DNA from: CAYRZL01 sp964428795
Lineage (GTDB): Bacteria; Bacillota; Clostridia; Lachnospirales; Lachnospiraceae
DNA: 9,967 nt
Assembly: GCA_964428795.1 (NCBI GenBank)
Contig: CAYRZL010000088.1
Location: forward strand, 1-9,967
Direction: 5' to 3'
Shown: positions 1 through 7,028 of the stretch, piece by piece
Layout of the letters: each line of letters opens with the position of its first letter
How positions within the stretch are numbered: the stretch's first letter is position 1
Translations under genes and position numbers: made by a program
The notes under the pieces: model-generated
Seen by the model: only the letters and a program-made list of their open reading frames with translations
What the model was told of the DNA's origin: nothing
The model's database searches: none

Positions 1-3
1 GAG

Positions 4-55
4 AAAATAAAAATGCGATTTTGCAGAAAAACACATAAAATAAAAATGCGATTTT
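4..55 (+). repeat. Two-copy direct repeat in the leader of the DUF4143 ATPase gene
   Basis: The 19-bp sequence AAAATAAAAATGCGATTTT occurs at 4-22 and again at 37-55, a spacing of 33 bp. In the second copy it extends into a small perfect inverted repeat, AAAAAT-GCG-ATTTTT (42-56), which abuts the ribosome site GGAGGAG (57-63). The window begins only 3 nt before the first copy, so more copies may lie upstream. The function is unknown. The sequence is AT-rich, so small hairpins may be chance, but an exact 19-bp duplication is unlikely to be. Confidence 0.6.
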
Positions 56-65
56 TGGAGGAGTT

Positions 66-1394
66 ATGTTTAAACGAAAAATATATGATAAACTTTTAGA
101 ATGGAAAAATGAATCCTGTGGAAAAACAGCACTTTTGATAGAAGGAGCAAGACGGATCGGGAAATCAACGGTTGTAGAGGCATTTGGGAAAAATGAATAT
201 AAAAGTTATATTCTGGTTGATTTTTCCAGAGCCTCAAAGGCTACAAGGCAGTTATTTGAAGATATGTCAGATCTCAATTTCTTTTTTTTGCAGCTTCAAC
301 TTCAATTCAAAGTGGATTTATATGAGAGAAAATCACTGATTATTTTTGATGAGGTTCAACTTTGCCCATTAGCCCGTCAGGCAATCAAAGTTTTGGTAGA
401 GGATCATCGCTATGACTATATTGAGACGGGATCATTGATATCCATCAAACGAAATGTGAGAGATATATTAATTCCAAGTGAAGAGCGAAGATTAAATATG
501 TATCCGATGGATTACGAAGAGTTTTTGTGGGCAATCGGAGACCGGACGACAACGGTTTTGTTGAAAAAATGCTATGAATCTGGTAATTCAGTGGGAGACC
601 AGATGAACCGGAAATTACTTCGTGATTTTCGATTGTACATGTTGGTTGGAGGAATGCCGCAGGCTGTACATGAGTATATAGAAACAAATAATTTCCGGTT
701 TGTCGACGCTGTAAAAAGAGACATCTTGAATCTGTATGAAGATGATTTCAGAAAAATTGATTCTACGGGAAGAGCGGCGCTTTTGTTTGATGCTATTCCG
801 GCTCAGTTAAATAAAAATGCTTCCAGATATCAGGTGTCAAGTGTGCTGGAAGGGGAACGGGCAGATACACTGTTAGAATTGATTGCAGAAATGAGAGATT
901 CGAAAACCATTTTAGTGTCTTATCATGCGAATGATCCGAATGCGGGATTAGCCAGCAACAAGGATTTATCAAAATTTAAGTTGTTTGTGTGCGATACAGG
1001 ATTGTTCACGACACTGATGTTTAAGGATAGAGATTTTACAGAGAATGTTATTTATGAAAAATTATTAAGTGATAAACTTAGTACAAATCTGGGATATTTG
1101 TATGAAAATGTGATTGCACAGATATTGGCTGCCAATGGGAACGAATTGTATTATCATACATTCATGAATAAATCATCAAGACATAATTATGAAGTTGATT
1201 TTCTGCTGTCACGTGAAAATAAAATTTGTCCGGTGGAAGTAAAGTCATCCGGATATAAAACACATGCGTCTCTTGATGAATTTACAAAAAAGTATTCAAG
1301 CCGCATAAAGCGAAGATATCTTGTATATACAAAGGATTATGCAAAAGATCAGGATATTATCTGTTTACCGGTTTATATGGCACAGTTTCTTTGA
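66..1394 (+). CDS. AAA ATPase with C-terminal DUF4143 domain
   Basis: This is a 442-residue cytoplasmic protein of the AAA_14/DUF4143 family, whose cellular role is not established. The N-terminal ATPase has a Walker A motif GARRIGKS (27-34), a Walker B segment LIIFDE (91-96, D95/E96) and a sensor-like ETGS (120-123). The C-terminal part matches DUF4143, which is related to PD-(D/E)XK nucleases: E347, D378 and E391-V-K393 are in the expected order and spacing, so the nuclease-like core looks intact. Length is normal for the family. The start MFKRKIYDKLLEW is the usual family start and follows GGAGGAG, although the spacing is tight. Codon and base use are visibly more AT-rich than in the pro genes, which suggests transfer; this is inference. 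The gene runs convergently towards proA and shows no functional link to it. The family assignment is firm and the biological role is open. Confidence 0.9.
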   Translation: MFKRKIYDKLLEWKNESCGKTALLIEGARRIGKSTVVEAFGKNEYKSYILVDFSRASKATRQLFEDMSDLNFFFLQLQLQFKVDLYERKSLIIFDEVQLCPLARQAIKVLVEDHRYDYIETGSLISIKRNVRDILIPSEERRLNMYPMDYEEFLWAIGDRTTTVLLKKCYESGNSVGDQMNRKLLRDFRLYMLVGGMPQAVHEYIETNNFRFVDAVKRDILNLYEDDFRKIDSTGRAALLFDAIPAQLNKNASRYQVSSVLEGERADTLLELIAEMRDSKTILVSYHANDPNAGLASNKDLSKFKLFVCDTGLFTTLMFKDRDFTENVIYEKLLSDKLSTNLGYLYENVIAQILAANGNELYYHTFMNKSSRHNYEVDFLLSRENKICPVEVKSSGYKTHASLDEFTKKYSSRIKRRYLVYTKDYAKDQDIICLPVYMAQFL

Positions 1395-1404
1395 GGCGTT
1401 TCAT

Positions 1405-1441
1405 ATGCAGGAGCTGACTTTTAAACAGTTAACTCCTGCAT
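1405..1441. terminator. Candidate bidirectional terminator between ATPase gene and proA
   Basis: A 9-bp perfect stem (1405-1413 with 1433-1441, arms ATGCAGGAG and CTCCTGCAT) encloses a 19-nt partly pairable loop. It lies in the 68-nt gap between two convergent stop codons, where a shared terminator is expected. The U-tract is poor on both sides (only TTTT shortly downstream on the plus strand), so termination efficiency is uncertain. Confidence 0.45.
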
Positions 1442-1462
1442 TACCTGTTTTATAGCTGAAAT

Positions 1463-2719
1463 TTATCGTATTTGACCGTCTCCATGAATGATAAATTTGT
1501 AGCTGCACAGCTCCGCAATTCCCATAGGACCTCTTGCATGGAGCTTCTGGGTGGAAATACCTACCTCACAGCCAAGCCCAAATTCACCGCCGTCCGTAAA
1601 GCGGGTGGAAGCATTTACATAGACGGAAGAACTGTCCACTGCCGTGCAGAACAGTTTTGCAGACGTCTCGTCTTTTGTAATGATCGCTTCACTGTGATGG
1701 GTGGAGTGCTGAGCGATATGTTCGATCGCTTCGTTTACATCAGCAACGACTTTAACGGACATTTTATAGTCCAGATATTCGGTGTCAAAATCCTCCGGTT
1801 TTGCGGCAATCCCGTCGATTATCGCAGATGAAGCTTCATCCAGATGCAGCTCTACCGGAATCTGACCGGAAGCGGTGCGCTCATTCACCAGACGTTTTTT
1901 CAAAAGCGGTAAAAATTCTTTTGCAATATCCCTGTGTATCAGACAGGATTCTGCTGCATTGCATACACTTGGGCGGCTGGTTTTAGCATTTTCTACAATA
2001 TTCAGAGCCATGTCAAAATCGGCATCTTTATCCACATAGATATGACAAATGCCTGTTCCAGTCTGAATTACCGGAACCGTAGCAGTTTCCACGCAGCGGC
2101 GGATCAGTGCGGCACCGCCTCTCGGAATCAACAGATCTACATATTTATCGGATTTCATCAGTTCTTCGGCTCCCGCATGGGTAGTGTCATCCAACAGGCT
2201 GATACAGCTTTCCGGCAAATCAGCTTTTTTCAGACCCTCCCGCATGGCATTTACGATCTGCTTGCAGCTTTTCCATGCTTCCTTTCCACAGCGAAGGACA
2301 CAGGCGTTTCCTGCCATAAGAGCAAGGGCTGCCGCATCGCTGGTTACGTTTGGGCGGCTTTCATAGATGATCGCAATAACACCCATCGGGACAGCAGTCT
2401 TTTCGATTTTCAGACCGTTGGGGCGTTCTACTGTGGAGAGAATGCGGCCTACCGGATCCGGCAGCTCTGCTACCTGACGGATACCTTCAGCCATGTCATG
2501 GATACGTCCTTCATTCAGGGAGAGACGATCCAGCATCACTTCTCCTATCGTTCCCTTTGCGGCTTTTACATCTTCTGCGTTGGCCGCCAGAATATGAGCA
2601 GCATTTGTTTCCAGGCTGTCCGCCAGTGCGTAAAGTGCCGCACGTTTTTTTGCTGTACTTAAGAGTGCAAGTGTAGATTTTGCTTTGTTTGCCTGTAATA
2701 AAATTTCCTGTGTTGTCAT
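1463..2719 (-). CDS. proA: Glutamate-5-semialdehyde dehydrogenase (gamma-glutamyl phosphate reductase)
   Basis: ProA reduces gamma-glutamyl phosphate to glutamate-5-semialdehyde with NADPH, the second step of proline synthesis, in the cytoplasm. The 418-residue protein has normal family length. The recognisable segments are IYESRPNVTSDAAALALMAG (118-137), the GKEA cofactor region (145-148), the catalytic cysteine C253 in RPSVCNAAES, and the C-terminal block GEFGLGCEVGIST followed by HARGPMG. The chosen start, MTTQEILL, has an ideal AGGAGG site at 2726-2731 with 6-nt spacing. The frame stays open to an ATG at 2797, but that extension would overlap proB and add 26 residues unlike ProA. It is the last gene of the proC-proB-proA run, 28 nt after proB. 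The phosphorylated intermediate is labile, which fits adjacent synthesis of ProB and ProA. Confidence 0.97.
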   Translation of the reverse strand: MTTQEILLQANKAKSTLALLSTAKKRAALYALADSLETNAAHILAANAEDVKAAKGTIGEVMLDRLSLNEGRIHDMAEGIRQVAELPDPVGRILSTVERPNGLKIEKTAVPMGVIAIIYESRPNVTSDAAALALMAGNACVLRCGKEAWKSCKQIVNAMREGLKKADLPESCISLLDDTTHAGAEELMKSDKYVDLLIPRGGAALIRRCVETATVPVIQTGTGICHIYVDKDADFDMALNIVENAKTSRPSVCNAAESCLIHRDIAKEFLPLLKKRLVNERTASGQIPVELHLDEASSAIIDGIAAKPEDFDTEYLDYKMSVKVVADVNEAIEHIAQHSTHHSEAIITKDETSAKLFCTAVDSSSVYVNASTRFTDGGEFGLGCEVGISTQKLHARGPMGIAELCSYKFIIHGDGQIR

Positions 2720-2725
2720 TTGAAA

Positions 2726-2731
2726 CCTCCT
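2726..2731 (-). promoter_or_regulatory. proA ribosome binding site
   Basis: On the minus strand this reads AGGAGG, 6 nt before the ATG at 2719. A second AGGAG lies just upstream (2734-2738). It fixes the proA start at 2719 rather than at the upstream in-frame ATG at 2797, which lies inside proB. Confidence 0.85.
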
Positions 2732-2741
2732 GACTCCTGGT

Positions 2742-2757
2742 ATCCGTTTAAACGGAT
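2742..2757 (-). repeat. Perfect 16-bp palindrome at the proB stop codon
   Basis: ATCCGTTTAAACGGAT is self-complementary over all 16 bp. In the mRNA it can fold as a 6-bp stem (AUCCGU/ACGGAU) with a UUAA loop. The proB stop codon TAA (2750-2748) overlaps the loop and the edge of the stem. No U-tract follows, so it is not a terminator. It sits just before the tandem ribosome sites of proA, where it could influence coupled translation or mRNA processing; the function is inference. Confidence 0.5.
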
Positions 2758-3524
2758 GATTTATGACTTGTAAACCGTGTGCCGACTTCTTTTCCATCTA
2801 CAATATCATAGAGGCGCAATGGGTTTGAACCATTGATGATCAGCATATCAATGCCTGCTGCATTTACCATTTTTGCAGCGCTGAGTTTGGTTGCCATTCC
2901 GCCGGTACCAAGGGCAGAGCCTTTTCCGCCGGCAAGCGCCTCGATATCCGGGGTGATCTCATCAACGATATGTATGAGTGAGGCATCCGGGTTTTTGTGG
3001 GGATCTGCAGTGTAAAGTCCGTCGATATCGCTGAGCAGAACAAGAAGATCTGCCTTTGCACTGCATGCCACGATAGCGGATAAGGTGTCATTGTCACCGA
3101 CCCTGATTTCCTCTACCGCAACGGTATCATTTTCATTTACAATGGGCAGTGCATTCAGTTCCAGCAGGCGGTATAAGGTGTTTTCAAAATTTTCCCGTCT
3201 GCGGGGATCATCAATATCACTCCCGGTAAGCAGTATCTGCGCAACGGTGTGATTGTAATCCGTAAATAATTTATCGTAGGTATACATCAGCGCACACTGT
3301 CCTACCGCAGCCGCAGCCTGTTTGGTAGGAATATCCTCCGGGTGGCTTGTGAGAGGCAGTTTTCCCACACCCATGCCGATGGCGCCGGAAGAGACGAGAA
3401 TGATCTCATGTCCTGCATTTTTTAAATCGCTGAGTACCTTCACAAGCTGTTCCACATGGCGGATATTCATCCTTCCATTCGGGTGCGCCAGCGTGGAAGT
3501 TCCCACTTTTACAACAATTCTCAT
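2748..3524 (-). CDS. proB: Glutamate 5-kinase, short form without PUA domain
   Basis: ProB phosphorylates glutamate to gamma-glutamyl phosphate using ATP, the committed step of proline synthesis. The 258-residue protein shows the amino-acid kinase fold motifs in order: VVKVGTST with K6, SSGAIGMG (45-52), the glutamate-binding NENDT (130-134), GDNDTLSA (143-150), SDIDGLYTADP (165-175) and GTGGMATK (206-213). The C-terminal PUA domain of the E. coli-type enzyme (about 367 residues) is absent; the protein ends soon after the kinase fold. This short form is a known family variant and there is no sign of a frameshift. The start follows an AAAGGA site with 7-nt spacing (AGGA at 3532-3535). It lies between proC (42 nt upstream) and proA (28 nt downstream). 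Feedback inhibition by proline is typical of the family but cannot be read from the sequence. Confidence 0.97.
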   Translation of the reverse strand: MRIVVKVGTSTLAHPNGRMNIRHVEQLVKVLSDLKNAGHEIILVSSGAIGMGVGKLPLTSHPEDIPTKQAAAAVGQCALMYTYDKLFTDYNHTVAQILLTGSDIDDPRRRENFENTLYRLLELNALPIVNENDTVAVEEIRVGDNDTLSAIVACSAKADLLVLLSDIDGLYTADPHKNPDASLIHIVDEITPDIEALAGGKGSALGTGGMATKLSAAKMVNAAGIDMLIINGSNPLRLYDIVDGKEVGTRFTSHKSSV

Positions 3525-3566
3525 TGTATCATCCTTTCTTTCGGCGGAAAATGCAAGCCGACAGCT

Positions 3567-4370
3567 TTACTTCCCAAGTTCTACCGTTTTTTCGTAGGCT
3601 GCAATTACCGCATCCATAGCTGCTCCGCGAAATCCCCGCTCTTCCAGTATGCGCACACCCTGAATGGTGCTTCCGCCGGGAGAGCAGACCGCATCTTTTA
3701 AAGTGCCCGGATGCTCGCCTGTTTCCTGTATCATTTTTGCGGCGCCGATCAATGTCTGTGCGGCATAGGTCAGAGCTTTCCCGCGCGGAAGCCCGCATGC
3801 CACAGCACCGTCTGCCAGTGCTTCGATAAAGGGATAGACAAATGCCGGTCCGCAGCCGCTGATGGCACTTCCTGCATCAATGAGATGTTCCGGCAGCTCG
3901 TCCAGAATACCTGCGGCGCCAAGGAGTTGTAAAAAGAAGGATTTTTGCTCTTCGTTTACATCCTGTGTGCAGTAGAGAATCATACCTTCACCGATACCGG
4001 AAGGTGTATTTGGCATAATGCGGATGACCGGGTAATCACCGCCTGCCATCTCCCGGATGCGATTTATGCTCAGTCCCACAGCCATCGTGATGAGAACGGG
4101 CATAGGGTTTCTCATTGTCAGCGCTGCAGAAATTTCCTGCAGCATATCTGCCATCATCTGTGGTTTTACTCCGAGAAAAATATAGTCGCATTCCGAGGCA
4201 ATGGTCATATTGTCCGTGACAACTGCATGCAGCTGTCCTGCCAGTGCATGAGCCTTTTCGGGAGAGCGGTTAGCAAGATAAATATTTTCACCCCCGGCAG
4301 CTTTAATGGCGGCTTTTGCAAGGGCAGAGCCCATATTTCCGCATCCGATAAATCCGATTGTCTGATTCAT
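3567..4370 (-). CDS. proC: Pyrroline-5-carboxylate reductase
   Basis: ProC reduces 1-pyrroline-5-carboxylate to proline with NAD(P)H, the last step of the pathway. The 267-residue protein has the usual length. The N-terminal Rossmann fold begins GFIGCGNMG (G9-x-G11-x-x-G14), and MPNTP (119-123), SGCGPAF (171-177) and SPGGST (230-235) are the conserved substrate-site blocks of the family. The ATG at 4370 follows AAAGGA with about 9-nt spacing. It lies 42 nt downstream of the LtaS-like gene with no visible terminator between them, so the pro genes may be read from a promoter above that gene, or from an unrecognised promoter within it. With proB and proA downstream, the operon carries every enzymatic step from glutamate to proline; the cyclisation is spontaneous. 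Confidence 0.97.
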   Translation of the reverse strand: MNQTIGFIGCGNMGSALAKAAIKAAGGENIYLANRSPEKAHALAGQLHAVVTDNMTIASECDYIFLGVKPQMMADMLQEISAALTMRNPMPVLITMAVGLSINRIREMAGGDYPVIRIMPNTPSGIGEGMILYCTQDVNEEQKSFFLQLLGAAGILDELPEHLIDAGSAISGCGPAFVYPFIEALADGAVACGLPRGKALTYAAQTLIGAAKMIQETGEHPGTLKDAVCSPGGSTIQGVRILEERGFRGAAMDAVIAAYEKTVELGK

Positions 4371-4412
4371 ATTAACAGGTCCTTTCTTTAAAACAAAATT
4401 TGCATCCGGCTC

Positions 4413-6623
4413 TTATTTCTGATCGGAAGTATTGTTAAGACGGAATATGTTTTCTGAATTTTCTTTTTCAAACATGTTATAGTAGATGATCTGATTGTAC
4501 TCATTCAGCAGATCGTCATATTCACTTGCTTCATCATAGGTATAGTAATTGCTATCCGCATCAATATATCCGGTGGTATCAATAACCGGAAGTGTCTGAT
4601 ACAGATTTGCCAGATATTTGTTGTAATCTGTCAGTTCCAGTCCGGCAGCCTGCAAGAGAAGTGTAGACAGATAGTTGGCGCTCATTTTATCAATGGTTGC
4701 TTCTTCGATATCATAGTTTGCCCAGATGACAAAAGGCGTCATATAGCGGCTCTGCTGCTGCTCGGTGGACAGCTCATCCAAAGGCGTTCCAATGACTTTT
4801 TCAAAAAATTCATCCTCCAGGTAGGGCTGATGGTCACCAAACATACAGATGATAACAGGCTCGTCCACCTGACTGAAATATTCTACCAGTTCCTCAAAGG
4901 CTTCATCCGACCGTTTTATCAGCGACACATAACGGGTTGCCATGGGGAAGTCGCCTTCAGGAGATTTAATATGTATTTCTTTATAGAAATTACGGTAGTC
5001 TACTGCATATCCTCCGTGATTCTGCATAGTCACGTTAAAGATGAAAAATGGCTTTGAGGTGTCGCGATTTTCGTACATTTCTTCTACCATGGTGTAGTCA
5101 TAGCTGTCGCTGACAAAGCGGCGCAGCAGCATGTCTTTGTCGGGATAACGCTCTTTCAACAGATCCTCATATTCATTTACGTCATTGTTTGCCTTGTAGG
5201 TTTCCAGAATATCTTCGTCGATAAAGTCTTCAATGCTGATGAAATCCTCAAAACCAAGCAGAGGATATACGATCTCGCGTTTCCAACCATCTCCGTAGTA
5301 TGGATGGTAAGCCAGACGGGAGTAACCGAGGCTCTCCATGGTAGATACGAGAGAAGGTTTTTCCTCGCTGATGTAGGACTGGTATACGTTGCAGCCGGAG
5401 GGCAAAAAGGATATGGTGTTTCCTGTCAGAAATTCATACTCGGAATTGCTGGTTCCGGCGCCGTTTACCGGCATAAACAGATTGCCCTTTATGGTGTTTT
5501 CTTCCAGACTGTTGATAAATGGGAGACACTCTCCTGTTGTTTCAAGGTCGCCCATCAGACTTAAGTCAGACAGAGATTCGTTCATGATGCAGATAACGTT
5601 GGGCAATTCCCCGTCTGCATAATCTGTAGGAGTATAGGTGTTTTCCCCTGTCAGCATATCGATAGAAGTATCTCCGTTTGGATCCACTCCGGCACTTTCC
5701 AGAGCAGTATACAACCGTTCGGGAATGGCTTCGGCATCATAGCCATCCGGTGTGGACACGATCAGGTATTTTGTGTTCAGGCAAAAGTTAAAGAGGGCGC
5801 CTGTTTTGTGATATCCCCGGCTCTGATTCCAGAAATCCGGCTTGTATCCCCAGTTTGCAAGATAATCCGTGCCATAAAAGGTAATGCCGAAAATAATCAG
5901 ATAGATCAAGGCATAGACTCTTGCCAGAAGCTTCATTTTTTTGGATTTAAAACGAAATCCGTGGATGAGACCGCCAACCAGCAGTGTAAAAATCATGATA
6001 ATGGAAGCCAGTATCATAAAACAGTTGATGTCGTATTCGTAGCCATCCGCCACTCCCAGTCCCGTCCCCATACTCAGCAGGTCGGTAGGGATGAACGGGG
6101 AACCCCGGAAGAGTTCCACATAATAGTTTACCAGCGCACAGAGATATAACCCCGGATTGATGACCAGAATGGGGATCTTGTAGCTGCCGGAGAACAGATA
6201 ACCGACCATATAAAAAGCCAGATATAATATGTAGTTCACAAAAAAAGTTTTTGGAGAAAAATTATATATAAATTTGCTGTTGATGCATTCTGTCATCAAC
6301 ATGGTGATAACAGGCATCAAAAAAAATAAAATACCGTTCCACCAGGGACGTATCCTGTCATTCCAGCGGATGCGGATGATGGATACCGCACCAACCAAAA
6401 AGGCGCCCAGAATAGAGAGCGTGAACAGTGCTTTCCCATAAACCAGTTCTAATTCCGGGTCAAAATACAGATTTTTGTGGACGATCACATATATCAGAAT
6501 GACAAGCATCCCGGCGATTCCGGCTAAGATGGTATATTTGTGAGCCAGATAGAGACAGAAAAACCGATTGCTCCATCGGGCTTTGGATTGTGTTTCTTCT
6601 TTCTCCTGTGTGTTTATAGTCAT
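4413..6623 (-). CDS. LtaS/MdoB-family phosphoglycerol transferase (sulfatase fold), membrane bound
   Basis: This is a 736-residue polytopic membrane protein with an extracellular sulfatase-fold domain, the architecture of lipoteichoic acid synthases and phosphoglycerol transferases. About six or seven hydrophobic segments lie in the first 255 residues (near 31-49, 65-84, 97-111, 128-145, 150-168, 204-222 and 236-254). Catalytic-domain motifs are present in order: MNESLSD with metal ligand E349, NGAGTSNSEYEFLTGN with predicted nucleophile T391, TMQNHGGY with H536, and FGDHQP with D597/H598. These correspond to E255, T300, H416 and D475/H476 of S. aureus LtaS. The ribosome site AGGAG (6635-6639) is 11 nt from the ATG, somewhat long. 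The enzyme should polymerise or transfer glycerol-phosphate from phosphatidylglycerol outside the membrane. Whether the product is lipoteichoic acid or another polymer decoration cannot be told. The protein has more membrane segments than canonical five-segment LtaS. The upstream region contains the repeat array. Confidence 0.9.
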   Translation of the reverse strand: MTINTQEKEETQSKARWSNRFFCLYLAHKYTILAGIAGMLVILIYVIVHKNLYFDPELELVYGKALFTLSILGAFLVGAVSIIRIRWNDRIRPWWNGILFFLMPVITMLMTECINSKFIYNFSPKTFFVNYILYLAFYMVGYLFSGSYKIPILVINPGLYLCALVNYYVELFRGSPFIPTDLLSMGTGLGVADGYEYDINCFMILASIIMIFTLLVGGLIHGFRFKSKKMKLLARVYALIYLIIFGITFYGTDYLANWGYKPDFWNQSRGYHKTGALFNFCLNTKYLIVSTPDGYDAEAIPERLYTALESAGVDPNGDTSIDMLTGENTYTPTDYADGELPNVICIMNESLSDLSLMGDLETTGECLPFINSLEENTIKGNLFMPVNGAGTSNSEYEFLTGNTISFLPSGCNVYQSYISEEKPSLVSTMESLGYSRLAYHPYYGDGWKREIVYPLLGFEDFISIEDFIDEDILETYKANNDVNEYEDLLKERYPDKDMLLRRFVSDSYDYTMVEEMYENRDTSKPFFIFNVTMQNHGGYAVDYRNFYKEIHIKSPEGDFPMATRYVSLIKRSDEAFEELVEYFSQVDEPVIICMFGDHQPYLEDEFFEKVIGTPLDELSTEQQQSRYMTPFVIWANYDIEEATIDKMSANYLSTLLLQAAGLELTDYNKYLANLYQTLPVIDTTGYIDADSNYYTYDEASEYDDLLNEYNQIIYYNMFEKENSENIFRLNNTSDQK

Positions 6624-6673
6624 AGTTTTATGTACTCCTGTATAAAAGTTTCACCCCAATATTTCGCTTTTTC

Positions 6674-6870
6674 AGTGAACATGATATAATATGAGCACTT
6701 AGTGAATGTGAGCCGAAGGCGAAGCATGAACTTAGTGCGAGTAATATCTGGACACTTAATGAATGCGAGCCGAAGGCGAAGCATGAATTTAGTGAACATG
6801 ATATAATATGAGCACTTAGTGAATGTGAGCCGAAGGCGAAGCATGAATTTAGTGAACATGATATAATATG
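6674..6870. repeat. Tandem array of a 60-bp repeat (3 1/3 units)
   Basis: The units are 6674-6733 (60 bp), 6734-6790 (57 bp), 6791-6850 (60 bp) and a partial unit 6851-6870. Units 1 and 3 differ at one position (C6731 versus T6848). Unit 2 shares the last two-thirds, but its first 20 or so bases have diverged and it is 3 bp shorter. Each full unit consists of two half-repeats that each contain TTAGTGAA or a close variant: one leads into GAGCCGAAGGCGAAGC, the other into CATGATATAATATG. The final partial unit is the left end of the adjacent palindromic element. All periods are multiples of three, which keeps spurious frames open on the minus strand. No transposase or recombinase gene is nearby. 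The function is unknown. Confidence 0.9.
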
Positions 6871-6891
6871 TACGATAAGCGATGAACGCAG

Positions 6892-6951
6892 AACTGTAGA
6901 AGTAAAATGCGAGATCTGCTTGCAGAATAGAGCATTTTTAGTTCTACAGTT
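6892..6951. repeat. Long nested hairpin inside the palindromic element
   Basis: The outer arms AACTGTAGAA (6892-6901) and TTCTACAGTT (6942-6951) pair perfectly over 10 bp. Inside them AAAATGC (6904-6910) pairs with GCATTTT (6932-6938), and TCTGC (6915-6919) faces GCAGA (6922-6926) at the tip. Three in-register paired blocks separated by small internal loops make this a deliberate structure rather than chance. It could form in DNA or in RNA from either strand. No U-tract follows, so it is not an intrinsic terminator. Confidence 0.75.
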
Positions 6952-7000
6952 ATATGTGAGTGTAACGAACAGCGAAAAACCGAAGGTTTTGAGCTTTGCG

Positions 7001-7028
7001 TTCAGAGCGTTTATAAACATAATATAAT
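7001..7028 (+). promoter_or_regulatory. Candidate promoter for the srtB operon
   Basis: A perfect -10 hexamer TATAAT (7023-7028) is preceded at 16-bp spacing by TTCAGA (7001-7006), a 4-of-6 match to the -35 consensus. It lies in the right end of the palindromic element, about 70 nt before the sortase start, so the element may supply the promoter. The flanking sequence is AT-rich and TATAAT also occurs in the array, so the assignment is tentative. A weaker alternative is TTGCAA (7050-7055) with TAAAGT (7073-7078), but it leaves almost no leader. Confidence 0.3.

Noticed and set aside
1934..2662. 242-codon plus-strand open frame opposite proA
   Set aside because: It lies wholly antisense to a clearly coding gene, has a Cys/His/Phe-rich shadow composition and lacks a ribosome site.
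2720..2797. N-terminal extension of ProA to an upstream ATG
   Set aside because: It overlaps the end of proB and adds residues unlike ProA, and the ATG at 2719 has an ideal AGGAGG site.
6620..6859. 79-codon minus-strand open frame with repeated MFTKFMLRLRL-type segments
   Set aside because: It is another reading frame of the same 60-bp array, has no ribosome site, and runs into the start of the LtaS-like gene.
6674..6870. CRISPR array interpretation of the tandem repeats
   Set aside because: The repeats are contiguous, with no unique spacers of constant length, and there are no cas genes nearby.
6892..6951. Intrinsic terminator for a plus- or minus-strand transcript
   Set aside because: The stem is strong but no U-tract follows on either strand, and no gene ends into it.
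6628..7020. 130-codon minus-strand open frame across the repeat array and inverted-repeat element
   Set aside because: No ribosome site precedes its ATG, the sequence is explained by the tandem repeat and palindromic arms, and the product is a low-complexity repeat with no recognised domain.
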